Shown piece by piece: positions 44,430 through 52,439 of a DNA stretch of 64,000 nucleotides (the first letter of the stretch is position 1; the number at the start of each line of letters is the position of its first letter). The DNA lies in assembly GCF_944324505.1 (NCBI RefSeq), contig NZ_CALUWO010000003.1:124001-188000 (forward strand). The letters are read 5' to 3'. This stretch comes from an uncultured Desulfovibrio sp. GTDB taxonomy: Bacteria > Desulfobacterota > Desulfovibrionia > Desulfovibrionales > Desulfovibrionaceae. The notes under the pieces are model-generated. The model was not told the origin of the DNA, ran no database searches, and was given only the letters and a program-made list of their open reading frames with translations. A program made the translations under genes and the position numbers.

Positions 44430-44765
44430 CTATTGCGGCAGGCAGTGGCGCTGAATGAGCGCCTCCAGCAGATCCAGAAGCGCGTTGCGTACCGGCGCCG
44501 CTGCCGGACCGATGCACTGGCAGTGCAGCCGTCCCTGTGCCCGGACGAGCAGCTCCAGGCGCAGGCTGGTGGGGGCTACCTCCAGGGCCACCACATAGGG
44601 GCCGCAGCTGGCGGCATGTGCCCGCTGCAACGGGGTCCAGAGCTGTTCAGGAACAGGCAGCCAGAACAGCCCTTCCAGCCCGGAGGCCAGCCCCTGCTGA
44701 CGCAGGTGATCGGCCAGACGACGGCAGCCGTCGGCCGGCAGGTCCTCCGCCACATAGGCCCGCAT
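44430..44765 (-). CDS. small protein of unknown function between hemA and tilS
   Basis: I do not recognise this 111-residue protein. It is soluble, with an N-terminal helix (DGCRRLADHLRQQGL), a central beta segment (PYVVALEVAPTSLRLELLVRA) and a C-terminal helix (VRNALLDLLEALIQRH). Its start codon overlaps the hemA stop (ATGA) and its stop abuts tilS, so it is almost certainly translated from the operon. The G+C-rich third codon positions agree with real coding sequence. Confidence 0.7.
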   Translation of the reverse strand: MRAYVAEDLPADGCRRLADHLRQQGLASGLEGLFWLPVPEQLWTPLQRAHAASCGPYVVALEVAPTSLRLELLVRAQGRLHCQCIGPAAAPVRNALLDLLEALIQRHCLPQ

Positions 44766-46066
44766 CAGTGCTTGCCCTGCCGGGAGAAACTACAGGTATT
44801 GCCGTCCAGGTTGAACATGCGCCGCATGAGGCTTATGCGGGCGGCCATGCCGTCCTGCGAGGTGATGCCCTGCTTGAGAAACATGATGGGATCATGGTTG
44901 AGCTTGCGCACCAGGGCCTTGGCCATGACATCCAGTGCTTCATGCACTTCTTCCGAAACCGGCCCCAGGCGCTTGAGGGTCCGGGCCAGCTCCTCGTCGG
45001 CCATGTGCTCGCCACGGTTGATGATGTCCACAATGGTGGGCTGCATGTCCAGACTGTGCACCCACTGCGCGAAATGTTCCACCTCTTCATCAACAATTTC
45101 GGCAGCCTTGCGGGCTTCGTCCCGGCGGGTGGCCAGGTTTTCTTCAACTACTTCTTTAAGGTCGTCGATGTCGTACAGGTAGACATTGTCCAGGCCGTTG
45201 ACATCCGGGTCAATGTCGCGGGGAACGGCAATATCGATGAAGAACATGGGCCGGTTCTTGCGGGCCTTGAGTACGGCCCGGATGTCGCGGGCGCGGATGA
45301 CCGCCTCCTGCGAGCCGGTGGAGGCGATGATGATGTCCACATCCACCAGATGTTCGGCAATGGAGTTGAAGGGAATGGCGCGCCCGTTGAACTGGCTGGC
45401 CAGCTCTTCGCCTCGGGAAAAGGTCCGGTTGGCCACGAGAATTTCGGCAATGCCGGCCTGCAGCAGGTGTGTGGCGGCCAGTTCGGCCATTTCCCCGGCG
45501 CCCAGCAGCATGGCGCGATGCGACGGCATGTCGCCAAAGATGCGTTTGGCCAGCTCCACGGCCGCATAGCTGATGGATACGGCGCTGGAGGCCACAGCCG
45601 TTTCCGTGCGCACGCGCTTGGCCACGGAAAAGGCCTTGTGCAGCAGACGGTTCAGGATGATGCCCGTGGCGTGGCAGGCCGCGGCCTTGCGGTAGGCGCT
45701 TTTGAGCTGGCCGAGGATCTGCGGCTCGCCCAGGACCATGGAATCCAGGCTGGACGCCACGGAAAAGAGGTGGCGCACCGCCTCTGCCCCCGTGTGGATA
45801 TAGACGTAGGGGCGCAGTTCGTCCACGCTGGTCTGGCAGGTTTCGGCCCAGTCGCGCAGCATTTGTTCGGCCAGCATGTCGCCATGGCCGGCGGCCAGCA
45901 GTTCCACGCGGTTGCAGGTGGAGAGAATCAGCGCTTCACTGATGGCGCCTTCACAGGGCACGGCCCAGCTTTCCGCATTGCAGTGATTGACCAGTGCAAA
46001 GCGTTCGCGCACGTCGACGCCTGCCGTACGATGATTGAGACCGACAAGTACAAGATCACAGTTCAT
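44765..46066 (-). CDS. hemA: glutamyl-tRNA reductase
   Basis: HemA reduces Glu-tRNA(Glu) to glutamate-1-semialdehyde, the first step of tetrapyrrole synthesis in the C5 pathway. The 433-residue protein shows STCNRVEL with the catalytic Cys, the SLDSMVLGEPQILGQLK helix, the NADPH fold LGAGEMAELAA, and the dimerisation domain with the RRDEARKAAEIVDEEVE coiled coil. It lies after a HemX/CcsA-like gene and precursor dehydrogenase gene, forming a tetrapyrrole set. Confidence 0.96.
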   Translation of the reverse strand: MNCDLVLVGLNHRTAGVDVRERFALVNHCNAESWAVPCEGAISEALILSTCNRVELLAAGHGDMLAEQMLRDWAETCQTSVDELRPYVYIHTGAEAVRHLFSVASSLDSMVLGEPQILGQLKSAYRKAAACHATGIILNRLLHKAFSVAKRVRTETAVASSAVSISYAAVELAKRIFGDMPSHRAMLLGAGEMAELAATHLLQAGIAEILVANRTFSRGEELASQFNGRAIPFNSIAEHLVDVDIIIASTGSQEAVIRARDIRAVLKARKNRPMFFIDIAVPRDIDPDVNGLDNVYLYDIDDLKEVVEENLATRRDEARKAAEIVDEEVEHFAQWVHSLDMQPTIVDIINRGEHMADEELARTLKRLGPVSEEVHEALDVMAKALVRKLNHDPIMFLKQGITSQDGMAARISLMRRMFNLDGNTCSFSRQGKH

Positions 46067-46074
46067 GGTTTACG

Positions 46075-46902
46075 TCAGCTTCTCATAAAGGCGTGGTGCG
46101 TTTCCATGAGGGTATTCACCACGATGATGGAAAAGATGGACAGGCCGAAGACCAGCACGAGAAGCCGGGCGGGCTTGCGGCCGCGCCAGCCTCTGGCCAG
46201 ACGGTTGTGGAAAAGCACGGCCAGCAACAGCCAGGTGACGAGACTGACCACTTCCTTGGGATCACCCTTGAATGTGGCGCCGAAAACCGGCTTGGCCCAG
46301 AGCAGGCCGGACACAATGCCCAGGGTGTACAGGGGAAAGGCCGTCATGGTGGTGAAGGCATTGATCTTGTCCAGCAGGGAAAGGGCGGGCATATCCTGCC
46401 AGAAGCCCTTCATGGTTTGCTTGGACTTGATGCGGCCTTCCAGAAAAAGAAAGATGCAGCCGGCGGCAAAACCCAGTGCCAGCAGGCCGAGGCTCAGGAA
46501 CAGCGCCCCGATGTGCAGGGCATAGAAGGGCGCGTTGAGCTGCGGCGGCACCTTGACCACGGCCGAAAGATAGGGAGCCGACATGGCAAAGAGCATGAGG
46601 GACAGGGGGGCGGCAAAGAGCAGCGTGGCCTCCTGCCGGAAGCGCAGGCGGGAAATGAGGCCGCAGAGCAGGACAAACCAGGCTAGCATCTGGAGGTAGG
46701 CCCCGAGGCTCAGGCCGTCGGGCAGGGCCTTGTGAAAACCAAGGGCAAGCATGAGCGTCTGGGCAAGAAAGCCCAGGCCGGCCAGCCAGCAGCCGGTCTG
46801 ACGCAGGGCGGCATTGCGCATGAGCATGCCCGCCATGCCGATGACCGTTGCCGCGCCATAGAGGCAAAGGACCAGTGCGGTGGAAAGTTCAGGAGAGATC
46901 AT
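46075..46902 (-). CDS. HemX/CcsA-like cytochrome c assembly membrane protein
   Basis: The 275-residue protein has about eight membrane helices and the HALFLSLGLLAL-like segment (HIGALFLSLGLLALG) with conserved histidines typical of CcsA/HemX proteins. Beside hemA such proteins (HemX) affect GluTR level or haem handling; the cytochrome c assembly domain family alternatively includes haem exporters. Both roles fit a cytochrome-rich anaerobe. I took the ATG giving MISPELS, behind the sirC overlap. It overlaps the upstream gene by 14 nt. Confidence 0.85.
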   Translation of the reverse strand: MISPELSTALVLCLYGAATVIGMAGMLMRNAALRQTGCWLAGLGFLAQTLMLALGFHKALPDGLSLGAYLQMLAWFVLLCGLISRLRFRQEATLLFAAPLSLMLFAMSAPYLSAVVKVPPQLNAPFYALHIGALFLSLGLLALGFAAGCIFLFLEGRIKSKQTMKGFWQDMPALSLLDKINAFTTMTAFPLYTLGIVSGLLWAKPVFGATFKGDPKEVVSLVTWLLLAVLFHNRLARGWRGRKPARLLVLVFGLSIFSIIVVNTLMETHHAFMRS

Positions 46903-47572
46903 GCAGAAACTCCGTGATACGGGTGTGCAGTTCGGGGGGCAGCTTGCGGATGAGAAATTCTCGGCAGGCTTCCCTGTTGCCCTCCTGCAGCCAGTGCTGC
47001 AAGGGGGATTCCGCCAGTGTGCGGAACAGCTCTCTGTTTTGCCGCGAGTCGTGCCCCAGGGCCAGAATGGGCGCGCGCAGGCGCCCCATGAGGCGGGACA
47101 GGCTTTCGCGCGGTTCCAGCCATTCTTCCAGCTCCCGGCGCCAGCGGCGGGCCAGGGCCGGGCTGGCTCCCCCTGTGGACAGGGCCAGGGCCAGATCGCC
47201 TTTGCGGGCCACGGCCGGAACCATGAAATCTCCCTGACGTGGGGCATCCACACAGTTGCAGAGCACCTGCTGTTCCCGGCACAGGGCGGCAATGCGTGCA
47301 TTTTCTCCGGCATCGCTGGTGGCGGCAAAGACCAGCCGGCAGCCGGCAATATCCTCGGCCGTACAGGCCCGGGCAAGAAAGGCCACCTGGGGCTGTGCCA
47401 GCATCTGGCGGCCCTCGTCATCCTGCGGCAGGGCCAGATCACGCACGCGCACGCATCCTGCCCCGGCCTGGAGCAGGCCGGAAACCTTGCGCCGGCCCAC
47501 TTCCCCAAAGCCGGCCACCAGGCAGCAGGCATCATGCAGGTTCAGAAAAAGGGGGTAGAGGGACTGAGTCAT
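46889..47572 (-). CDS. sirC: precorrin-2 dehydrogenase / sirohydrochlorin ferrochelatase-type protein (CysG N-domain)
   Basis: The 227-residue protein has the Met8p/SirC fold: N-terminal NAD loop VAGFGEVGRRKVSGLL, FAATSDAGENARI, VLCNCVDAPRQGDFMVPAV and STGGASPALAR. It oxidises precorrin-2 to sirohydrochlorin for sirohaem, which dissimilatory sulfite reductase needs, and which Desulfovibrio also uses to make haem. The SUMT methylase half of CysG is absent here. The ATG with MTQSLYPLF fits the family start. It heads the hemA series. Confidence 0.9.
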   Translation of the reverse strand: MTQSLYPLFLNLHDACCLVAGFGEVGRRKVSGLLQAGAGCVRVRDLALPQDDEGRQMLAQPQVAFLARACTAEDIAGCRLVFAATSDAGENARIAALCREQQVLCNCVDAPRQGDFMVPAVARKGDLALALSTGGASPALARRWRRELEEWLEPRESLSRLMGRLRAPILALGHDSRQNRELFRTLAESPLQHWLQEGNREACREFLIRKLPPELHTRITEFLHDLS

Positions 47573-47682
47573 AGCGTTTCTCTGCAAGGCAGTATACGCA
47601 AGCGTCGTCTGTTCGCAAGGGGGAAAACAGGCGGACGGCATTTTGCCCCGTGCCTGCCGGGGCACGGGGTGCCGGCATGCGA

Positions 47683-47712
47683 AAGCGGCCGCCCCGTGGG
47701 GACGGCCGCTGC
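47683..47712 (-). terminator. GC-rich stem-loop after the unknown membrane protein gene
   Basis: A stem of GCGGCCGTCCCC against its near-complement lies about 25 nt past the stop on the minus strand, followed only by a short TTTC, so termination is probable but weak. Confidence 0.5.
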
Positions 47713-47735
47713 AACAGGCGTCGGGGCTGCCAGCG

Positions 47736-48686
47736 TCAGGGCAGGGGCTGCCAGTTGGTCAGTTCCATGAAGAAGGGCAGCATGAAGGCGCAGCTCAGCA
47801 GCAGGGCCACCACAAGGGCCAGCTTGTGCCGCATGGGGGTGGTACTGCGTGCCGTGAGCGTCCAGAGCAGCACGGGAATGAGCCAGAGCAGCACACGTAT
47901 GCCGGCGGTGATGCCATCCTGCATCACAAAACTTCCTTCCTGCATCTGCCGGTAGACTTCCAGCCCGCTGAAGGCGAGCAGGGCAAGCCAGAGAACAATC
48001 CAGGCATTGCGCGCCCAGCCGGCGCACCACGGCAGCACCGTGGCATAGTGATCGCGCCCGTAATCGTCGCTCTTGCGGCGCAGCAGCAGCCAGACGCAGC
48101 CAAAGGCGGCCGGCATGGCCAGAAAGAGGAAGGGGGTATAGGCCACCACGTGGGCATAGCTGGTGCCCAGCATGGGCAGAATGACGTCGGCCAGGGTGAC
48201 CGTGCCGTCCACCTGCGGCAGCCGGACCACGGCATCGATGCGCATGGTTCCCAGCACAAGCAGCAGGGCCAGCAGGCTTTGCAGGGCATTGAGCAGGCCG
48301 ATGCCGATGTGCAGTACCGGCAGCTTGCTCATGGCTTTCCAGAGGAAGAAGTAAATGCAGTTGAAAACCACGGCCATCCCCAGGGCCAGCCAGCTCATTT
48401 CACGCGCCGCGCCCAGAACGGCACTGGGGGGGACGTCCTCTGTGGTCAGATAGAGCCAGATGCGTCCGCCCACCAGCAGCACCCAGCCGATGCCCTGACT
48501 GAGCATGGCCAGCTGCAGGGCACATTTGGCATAGAAGGAGCGCTTGCGGCGAATGGCCAGGATTTCGCCGGTGGAGGAGATCAGGGGCAGGCCGGAAAAG
48601 GCAAAGAGCAGCGCCAGCGGAACAATGCTGATGGCTGTATCCGCGATGGTCTGCAAGACAGGATACTGGGCAAGAAATGCGTACAT
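47736..48686 (-). CDS. multispan membrane protein of unknown function
   Basis: The 316-residue protein has about eight hydrophobic segments, with a loop SSTGEILAIRRKRSFYAKC after the first pair and polar loops such as RRKSDDYGRDHYA. I do not recognise a family. Scattered histidines could bind haem but no motif supports it. I chose the ATG giving MYAFLAQY since sequence before it is polar and unlike a membrane N-terminus. It lies alone between sirC (same strand, 163 nt away) and the divergent cpoB-like gene. Confidence 0.72.
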   Translation of the reverse strand: MYAFLAQYPVLQTIADTAISIVPLALLFAFSGLPLISSTGEILAIRRKRSFYAKCALQLAMLSQGIGWVLLVGGRIWLYLTTEDVPPSAVLGAAREMSWLALGMAVVFNCIYFFLWKAMSKLPVLHIGIGLLNALQSLLALLLVLGTMRIDAVVRLPQVDGTVTLADVILPMLGTSYAHVVAYTPFLFLAMPAAFGCVWLLLRRKSDDYGRDHYATVLPWCAGWARNAWIVLWLALLAFSGLEVYRQMQEGSFVMQDGITAGIRVLLWLIPVLLWTLTARSTTPMRHKLALVVALLLSCAFMLPFFMELTNWQPLP

Positions 48687-48745
48687 GATGACCGCCTGTA
48701 GAAATGATGCGGGGAAAGCCGTTCCGCGTTCCCCGCAGGAATCTT

Positions 48746-48828
48746 TGCCTGAAAACGGGCGCTGCTGCAAGCCTTGAGCAACGGTCCTTTCCTGAAATCC
48801 GGGAGAGCGCCTCGTGCCTTTTCAGGCA
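48746..48828. promoter_or_regulatory. spaced inverted repeat in the divergent region before cpoB-like gene
   Basis: TGCCTGAAAA and its exact complement TTTTCAGGCA lie 63 nt apart between the divergent membrane-protein and cpoB-like genes. It could be a pair of operator half-sites or a hairpin base; no regulator is identified. Confidence 0.35.
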
Positions 48829-48952
48829 GGAAGCGGCGGCTTGCTATGGTCTGCGCTTTTTTTTATTTTGTGACAGGGGCATTTCGTCCCCCGACAGTAC
48901 CGGGCGGCACAAAGACGCCACGCCGGCAGCAAGCAGAAAACGGTGACAGCAC

Positions 48953-49936
48953 ATGAAAAAAGCAGCCATAGTACTACCCATGATATGCGTGGTTCTGACG
49001 GGCGGCTGCGGCCATCAGGCCATGCAGGCGGAGATGCAGCAGGCCGAACTGCGCATCGCGCAGCTGGAAAAGAAGACGGACGAGCTGGATCGCCGCCTGA
49101 CCATCTTGAGCGAGTCTCCCTATGAAGTGCGCACGCGTGCCGGCGACCGCAAGACCGGTCTGGTGGCCATCCCGGGCTATCTGCCTTCTCCGGCGGAGCT
49201 GCGGCATCCCGGTGGCGGCGACAATGCCTCTGCCGTGCAGAGGGGGCTTCCTTCCGGTGCGGTGCGTCCTGCGGGGCGAGCCGTTCCGGCCAGGGACAGG
49301 GCGGTATCCGTCCCTTCCCGTCCGCATTCAGGGGGCGTGACGCCGGCCGCTGTGCACCCGTTCGCAGGGAAGTCCACGCCGTCCCCTTCCCCGCGGTCTC
49401 TGGCGCAGCCGCCTTTGCCGGGAACGCCGGCCTCCCGGGCCGGGGATGCCCAGGCGCCCTTTCCAGACTTGGCGGGTCTGAAGACGCTGGATGACGGCCT
49501 GTCGCCGTCTCGTGAGGACACCACCGGGCAGCTTCTTGCGGCGACGGCCGCGGCGCCGTCTTCCCGGACAGAAAAGCAAGAGTACGAGGCGGCTCTGGCG
49601 CTGGTTCTGCGCGGGTGCAATGCGGAGGCCATTGCGGCGTTCCGGCAGTTTCTGCAACAGTATCCCGGGGGCAGGTTTGCGCCCAATGCCGAATACTGGA
49701 CAGGCGAGGCACTGTATTCCCAGGGACGCTATGCGGAGGCGCTGGAACATTTTCTGACAGTGAGCAGCCGTTACCCCCGGCATCACAAGAGCGCCGATGC
49801 CATGCTCAAGGCCGGCATGACCCTGAACCGTCTGGGAAACCGGCCTGGCGCCCGCCGGCAGTATGCGCAGGTTCTGGCCCGATTCCCCGCTTCGGAAGCT
49901 GCGGGAACCATCCGTGCCCGAAGGCTTGGCCGCTGA
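48953..49936 (+). CDS. CpoB/YbgF-like TPR lipoprotein
   Basis: The 327-residue protein has a lipobox LTGGC (Cys19), a short coiled coil (MQQAELRIAQLEKKTDELDR region, 28-50), a long Pro/Ala/Arg-rich linker from about 60 to 195, and C-terminal TPR repeats (NAEYWTGEALYSQGRYAEAL). This is the order of CpoB, which couples Tol-Pal and peptidoglycan synthesis during division; the linker is longer than in E. coli. No tol genes are in the window, and lipidation, unlike E. coli CpoB, would anchor it to a membrane. dprA begins 4 nt after its stop. Confidence 0.8.
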   Translation: MKKAAIVLPMICVVLTGGCGHQAMQAEMQQAELRIAQLEKKTDELDRRLTILSESPYEVRTRAGDRKTGLVAIPGYLPSPAELRHPGGGDNASAVQRGLPSGAVRPAGRAVPARDRAVSVPSRPHSGGVTPAAVHPFAGKSTPSPSPRSLAQPPLPGTPASRAGDAQAPFPDLAGLKTLDDGLSPSREDTTGQLLAATAAAPSSRTEKQEYEAALALVLRGCNAEAIAAFRQFLQQYPGGRFAPNAEYWTGEALYSQGRYAEALEHFLTVSSRYPRHHKSADAMLKAGMTLNRLGNRPGARRQYAQVLARFPASEAAGTIRARRLGR

Positions 49937-49940
49937 CGGA

Positions 49941-51266
49941 ATGGCCTTGACGCTCGCCTCTTCCCCCTCAGGCTGCCCGCGGTGGCAGGAGCTTGACGAG
50001 ACAGGCCGCAGGGAATTCTGGGCCAGTCTTGCCTTGCGTCATTGCCGGGGCCTGGGGCCACGGACCCGGGCACGCCTGCTGCGCCGTCACCACAGTGCCT
50101 ATGCCGCCTATGGCGCGCTGCTGGATGCGGCGCGTCAGGCATCGGAAGGCCGGCAGGCCATGGCTCGGGAACTGGCCTCGGGCGGGTGGCGGGAGGCTGC
50201 CCTGGAAGAGTGGAATGCGGCACAGCGCCTGGATGCCCGCCTGCTGCTGTGGACAGACCCGCTGTATCCTGCCCTGCTCCGAGAGCTGCCCGATGCTCCC
50301 GTGTTTCTGTATTGCCGGGGTGATACAAGCCTGCTGGCATCGCCCTGCCTCGGGGTGGTGGGGTCACGGCAGGCATCTTCCCAGGCTCTGCGGGTTGCCG
50401 GGCACATGGCCCGTTTTCTGGCGTCCTGCGGGCTGGCCATTGTTTCCGGCATGGCCTGCGGGGTGGATGCCGCAGCCCATGCCGCAGCGCTGCCCGAGGT
50501 GGGCCGGAGCATCGGCGTGCTGGGGACGGGCATTGATCAGGTCTATCCCAGGAGCAATGCCGGTCTTTTTGCACGCATGGAGCGGGAAGGGCTGCTGCTG
50601 TCGGAATTTGCGCCGGGCAGCAGGGCGCTGCCCGAACATTTTCCCATACGCAACCGCATCATCAGCGGGCTTTCTCTGGGGATTGTGGTGGTGGAGGCCG
50701 CCAGCCGCTCCGGCAGTCTGATTACGGCCCGCAATGCTCTGGAGCAGAACAGGGAGGTCTATGCCGTGCCGGGGCCTGCCCTGGAAAGGCGCTGCTGCGG
50801 CGTACAGGAACTTATCCGGCAGGGTGCTCGTCCGGTTTTCAGCGCCGAGGATATTCTGCGTGATCTGGCAGACCGCCTTCAGGCGTACGGCATCAGCCGA
50901 ACACTGCTGGACAGCCGTTCAGCCAGCGAGCGCCGCTGCCTTGCTGAGGAAGAAACAGCCCCGCTGACGGCGCCTCCGCAGCAGAACGCGCCGCAGGAGC
51001 AGGACGCGGCTGACTCCGGCACGTTTTCTGACGAAAGGGCGTCGTCATCTCCGCAGGCAGACTGCCCGGAAGCCCGTCTTCTGCTGGCGGCAGGGGTAGA
51101 GGACCAGCTGATGCTGCTTTTGCGGGAGCAGGGACCGTTGCATGTGGATGAGCTGGCCAGACTGGCCGGGCAGGACAGTGCCGCCCTGGCTGTGACACTG
51201 CTGGGGCTGGAGATGGCGGGCAGGGTGCGCCGTCTGCCCGGAGCACACTATGAGGTGCAATCATGA
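49941..51266 (+). CDS. dprA: DNA-processing protein DprA
   Basis: DprA loads RecA on incoming single strands in transformation. The 441-residue protein has an N-terminal SAM-like region, the Rossmann core with VVGSRQAS (Gly141-Ser142-Arg143), GMACGVDAAAHAAAL, GTGIDQVYP and RNRIISGLS, a linker rich in Gln/Ala, and a C-terminal winged helix (DQLMLLLREQGPLHVDELARLAG). I chose the ATG next to the cpoB stop. It overlaps xerC by ATGA. A transformation role in this organism is not shown; the pairing dprA-xer is common. Confidence 0.92.
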   Translation: MALTLASSPSGCPRWQELDETGRREFWASLALRHCRGLGPRTRARLLRRHHSAYAAYGALLDAARQASEGRQAMARELASGGWREAALEEWNAAQRLDARLLLWTDPLYPALLRELPDAPVFLYCRGDTSLLASPCLGVVGSRQASSQALRVAGHMARFLASCGLAIVSGMACGVDAAAHAAALPEVGRSIGVLGTGIDQVYPRSNAGLFARMEREGLLLSEFAPGSRALPEHFPIRNRIISGLSLGIVVVEAASRSGSLITARNALEQNREVYAVPGPALERRCCGVQELIRQGARPVFSAEDILRDLADRLQAYGISRTLLDSRSASERRCLAEEETAPLTAPPQQNAPQEQDAADSGTFSDERASSSPQADCPEARLLLAAGVEDQLMLLLREQGPLHVDELARLAGQDSAALAVTLLGLEMAGRVRRLPGAHYEVQS

Positions 51267-52312
51267 AGCGGCGGACGGCCGTGCCGCCTTCTGTGGCGGC
51301 CACAGGGGGAGAGGCTGGGGCGGAGCTTTCGGCGGGGGCGGTTCGCCTGCTTGCGGCGCATGCCATGTGGCTTGAACTGGAAAGGGGCCTGGCTCCGGCC
51401 ACGGTGCGGGCCTACCGGACGGACCTGCTGGAATTTGCCCGCTTTCTGCAGTCCAGGGGCGGTGATGCGGGGATGCCGCAGACCATCTCCCGGCGGGATG
51501 TGCAGGCCTTTCTGGCACACCTTTTTCATCAGGGCGAGGCCAAGACCTCCATGTGCCGCAAGCTCTCGGCCTGTCGCAGTCTGTTGCAGTATGCCCTGCG
51601 CCAGCATCTGGTTTCTGCCAATGTGGCTGCCCAGGTGCACAACCCCCGCCAGGAAACCTATCAGCCCCGCCTGCTCAATGTGGACGAGGCCTTTGCCCTG
51701 CTGGACAGCCGTGACGAGACCGCGCCGGACACGCCGCGCGACAGCCGGGACAGGGCACTGGCGGAACTGCTGTATGGTTCCGGCCTGCGCGTGTCCGAGG
51801 CGCTGGCCTTGAATGTGGATGACCTGCATCTGCAGACAGGCATGGTGCGTGTGCTGGGCAAGGGCCGGCGGGAACGCCTGGCGCCCCTTTCCGACAGCAG
51901 CATTCCCGCCTTGCAGGAATGGCTGGAAGACCGCACCTTCTTTGCGGCAGAGGAGGAAAAGGCGCTTTTTGTGGGCATACGCGGCAAGCGTTTGCAGCGG
52001 CGGGAGGCCGTGCGCATTGTGGAGCGTCTCTGCCAGGAGGCCGGCCTGCGGCATGTCATTTCTCCGCATGGTCTGCGCCATTCCTTTGCCACGCATCTGC
52101 TGGACGGCGGGGCTGACCTGCGCAGCGTGCAGGAGCTTCTGGGGCATCGTCGTCTCAGGACCACCCAGCGCTATACGCAGGTGAGCCTGGACCATCTCAT
52201 GCGGGTGTATGATCGGGCGCATCCCAAGGCCGGCGGGGGCGCCGCTGCCGGCACAGGGGCCGGATTCCCCGGCGAAGAGGATCTGGACCAGGGCGGAAAG
52301 GACGAGCGCTGA
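51263..52312 (+). CDS. xerC: tyrosine recombinase XerC/XerD
   Basis: This 349-residue site-specific recombinase resolves chromosome dimers at dif. All catalytic residues are in place: Arg176 (GLRVSEAL), Lys200 (LGKGRRER), His269 and Arg272 (HGLRH), His295 (LGHRR) and the nucleophile Tyr304 (RYTQV). The N-terminal core-binding domain spans about 25-135. The last 30 residues are a Gly-rich tail beyond the family's usual end. The context after dprA fits XerC rather than a mobile-element integrase; no att or element lies nearby. Confidence 0.92.
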   Translation: MKRRTAVPPSVAATGGEAGAELSAGAVRLLAAHAMWLELERGLAPATVRAYRTDLLEFARFLQSRGGDAGMPQTISRRDVQAFLAHLFHQGEAKTSMCRKLSACRSLLQYALRQHLVSANVAAQVHNPRQETYQPRLLNVDEAFALLDSRDETAPDTPRDSRDRALAELLYGSGLRVSEALALNVDDLHLQTGMVRVLGKGRRERLAPLSDSSIPALQEWLEDRTFFAAEEEKALFVGIRGKRLQRREAVRIVERLCQEAGLRHVISPHGLRHSFATHLLDGGADLRSVQELLGHRRLRTTQRYTQVSLDHLMRVYDRAHPKAGGGAAAGTGAGFPGEEDLDQGGKDER

Positions 52313-52357
52313 CGCAGGGCGTTTGCAATCCGCGGCAAAATATTGCAAAGAGCTTGT

Positions 52358-52392
52358 GGCGGCGGGAAGCGCTTTTGCCCGCGCCGCCTTTT
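52358..52392 (+). terminator. terminator-like hairpin between xerC and ppaC
   Basis: GGCGGCGGG pairs with CCCGCGCCGCC (2-nt bulge) over an 11-nt loop and is followed by TTTT. A second 6-bp hairpin (CTGCCT/AGGCAG) lies just before the ppaC ribosome-binding site AAGGAG. Confidence 0.6.
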
Positions 52393-52439
52393 CCCACATT
52401 ATCAGGAGCTGCCTGAACAGGCAGGTTAAGGAGAGCACC

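Noticed and set aside
51263..52312. Tyrosine recombinase considered as a phage or island integrase
   Set aside because: Context with dprA, full Xer-type motif set and absence of att repeats or cargo favour the housekeeping XerC.
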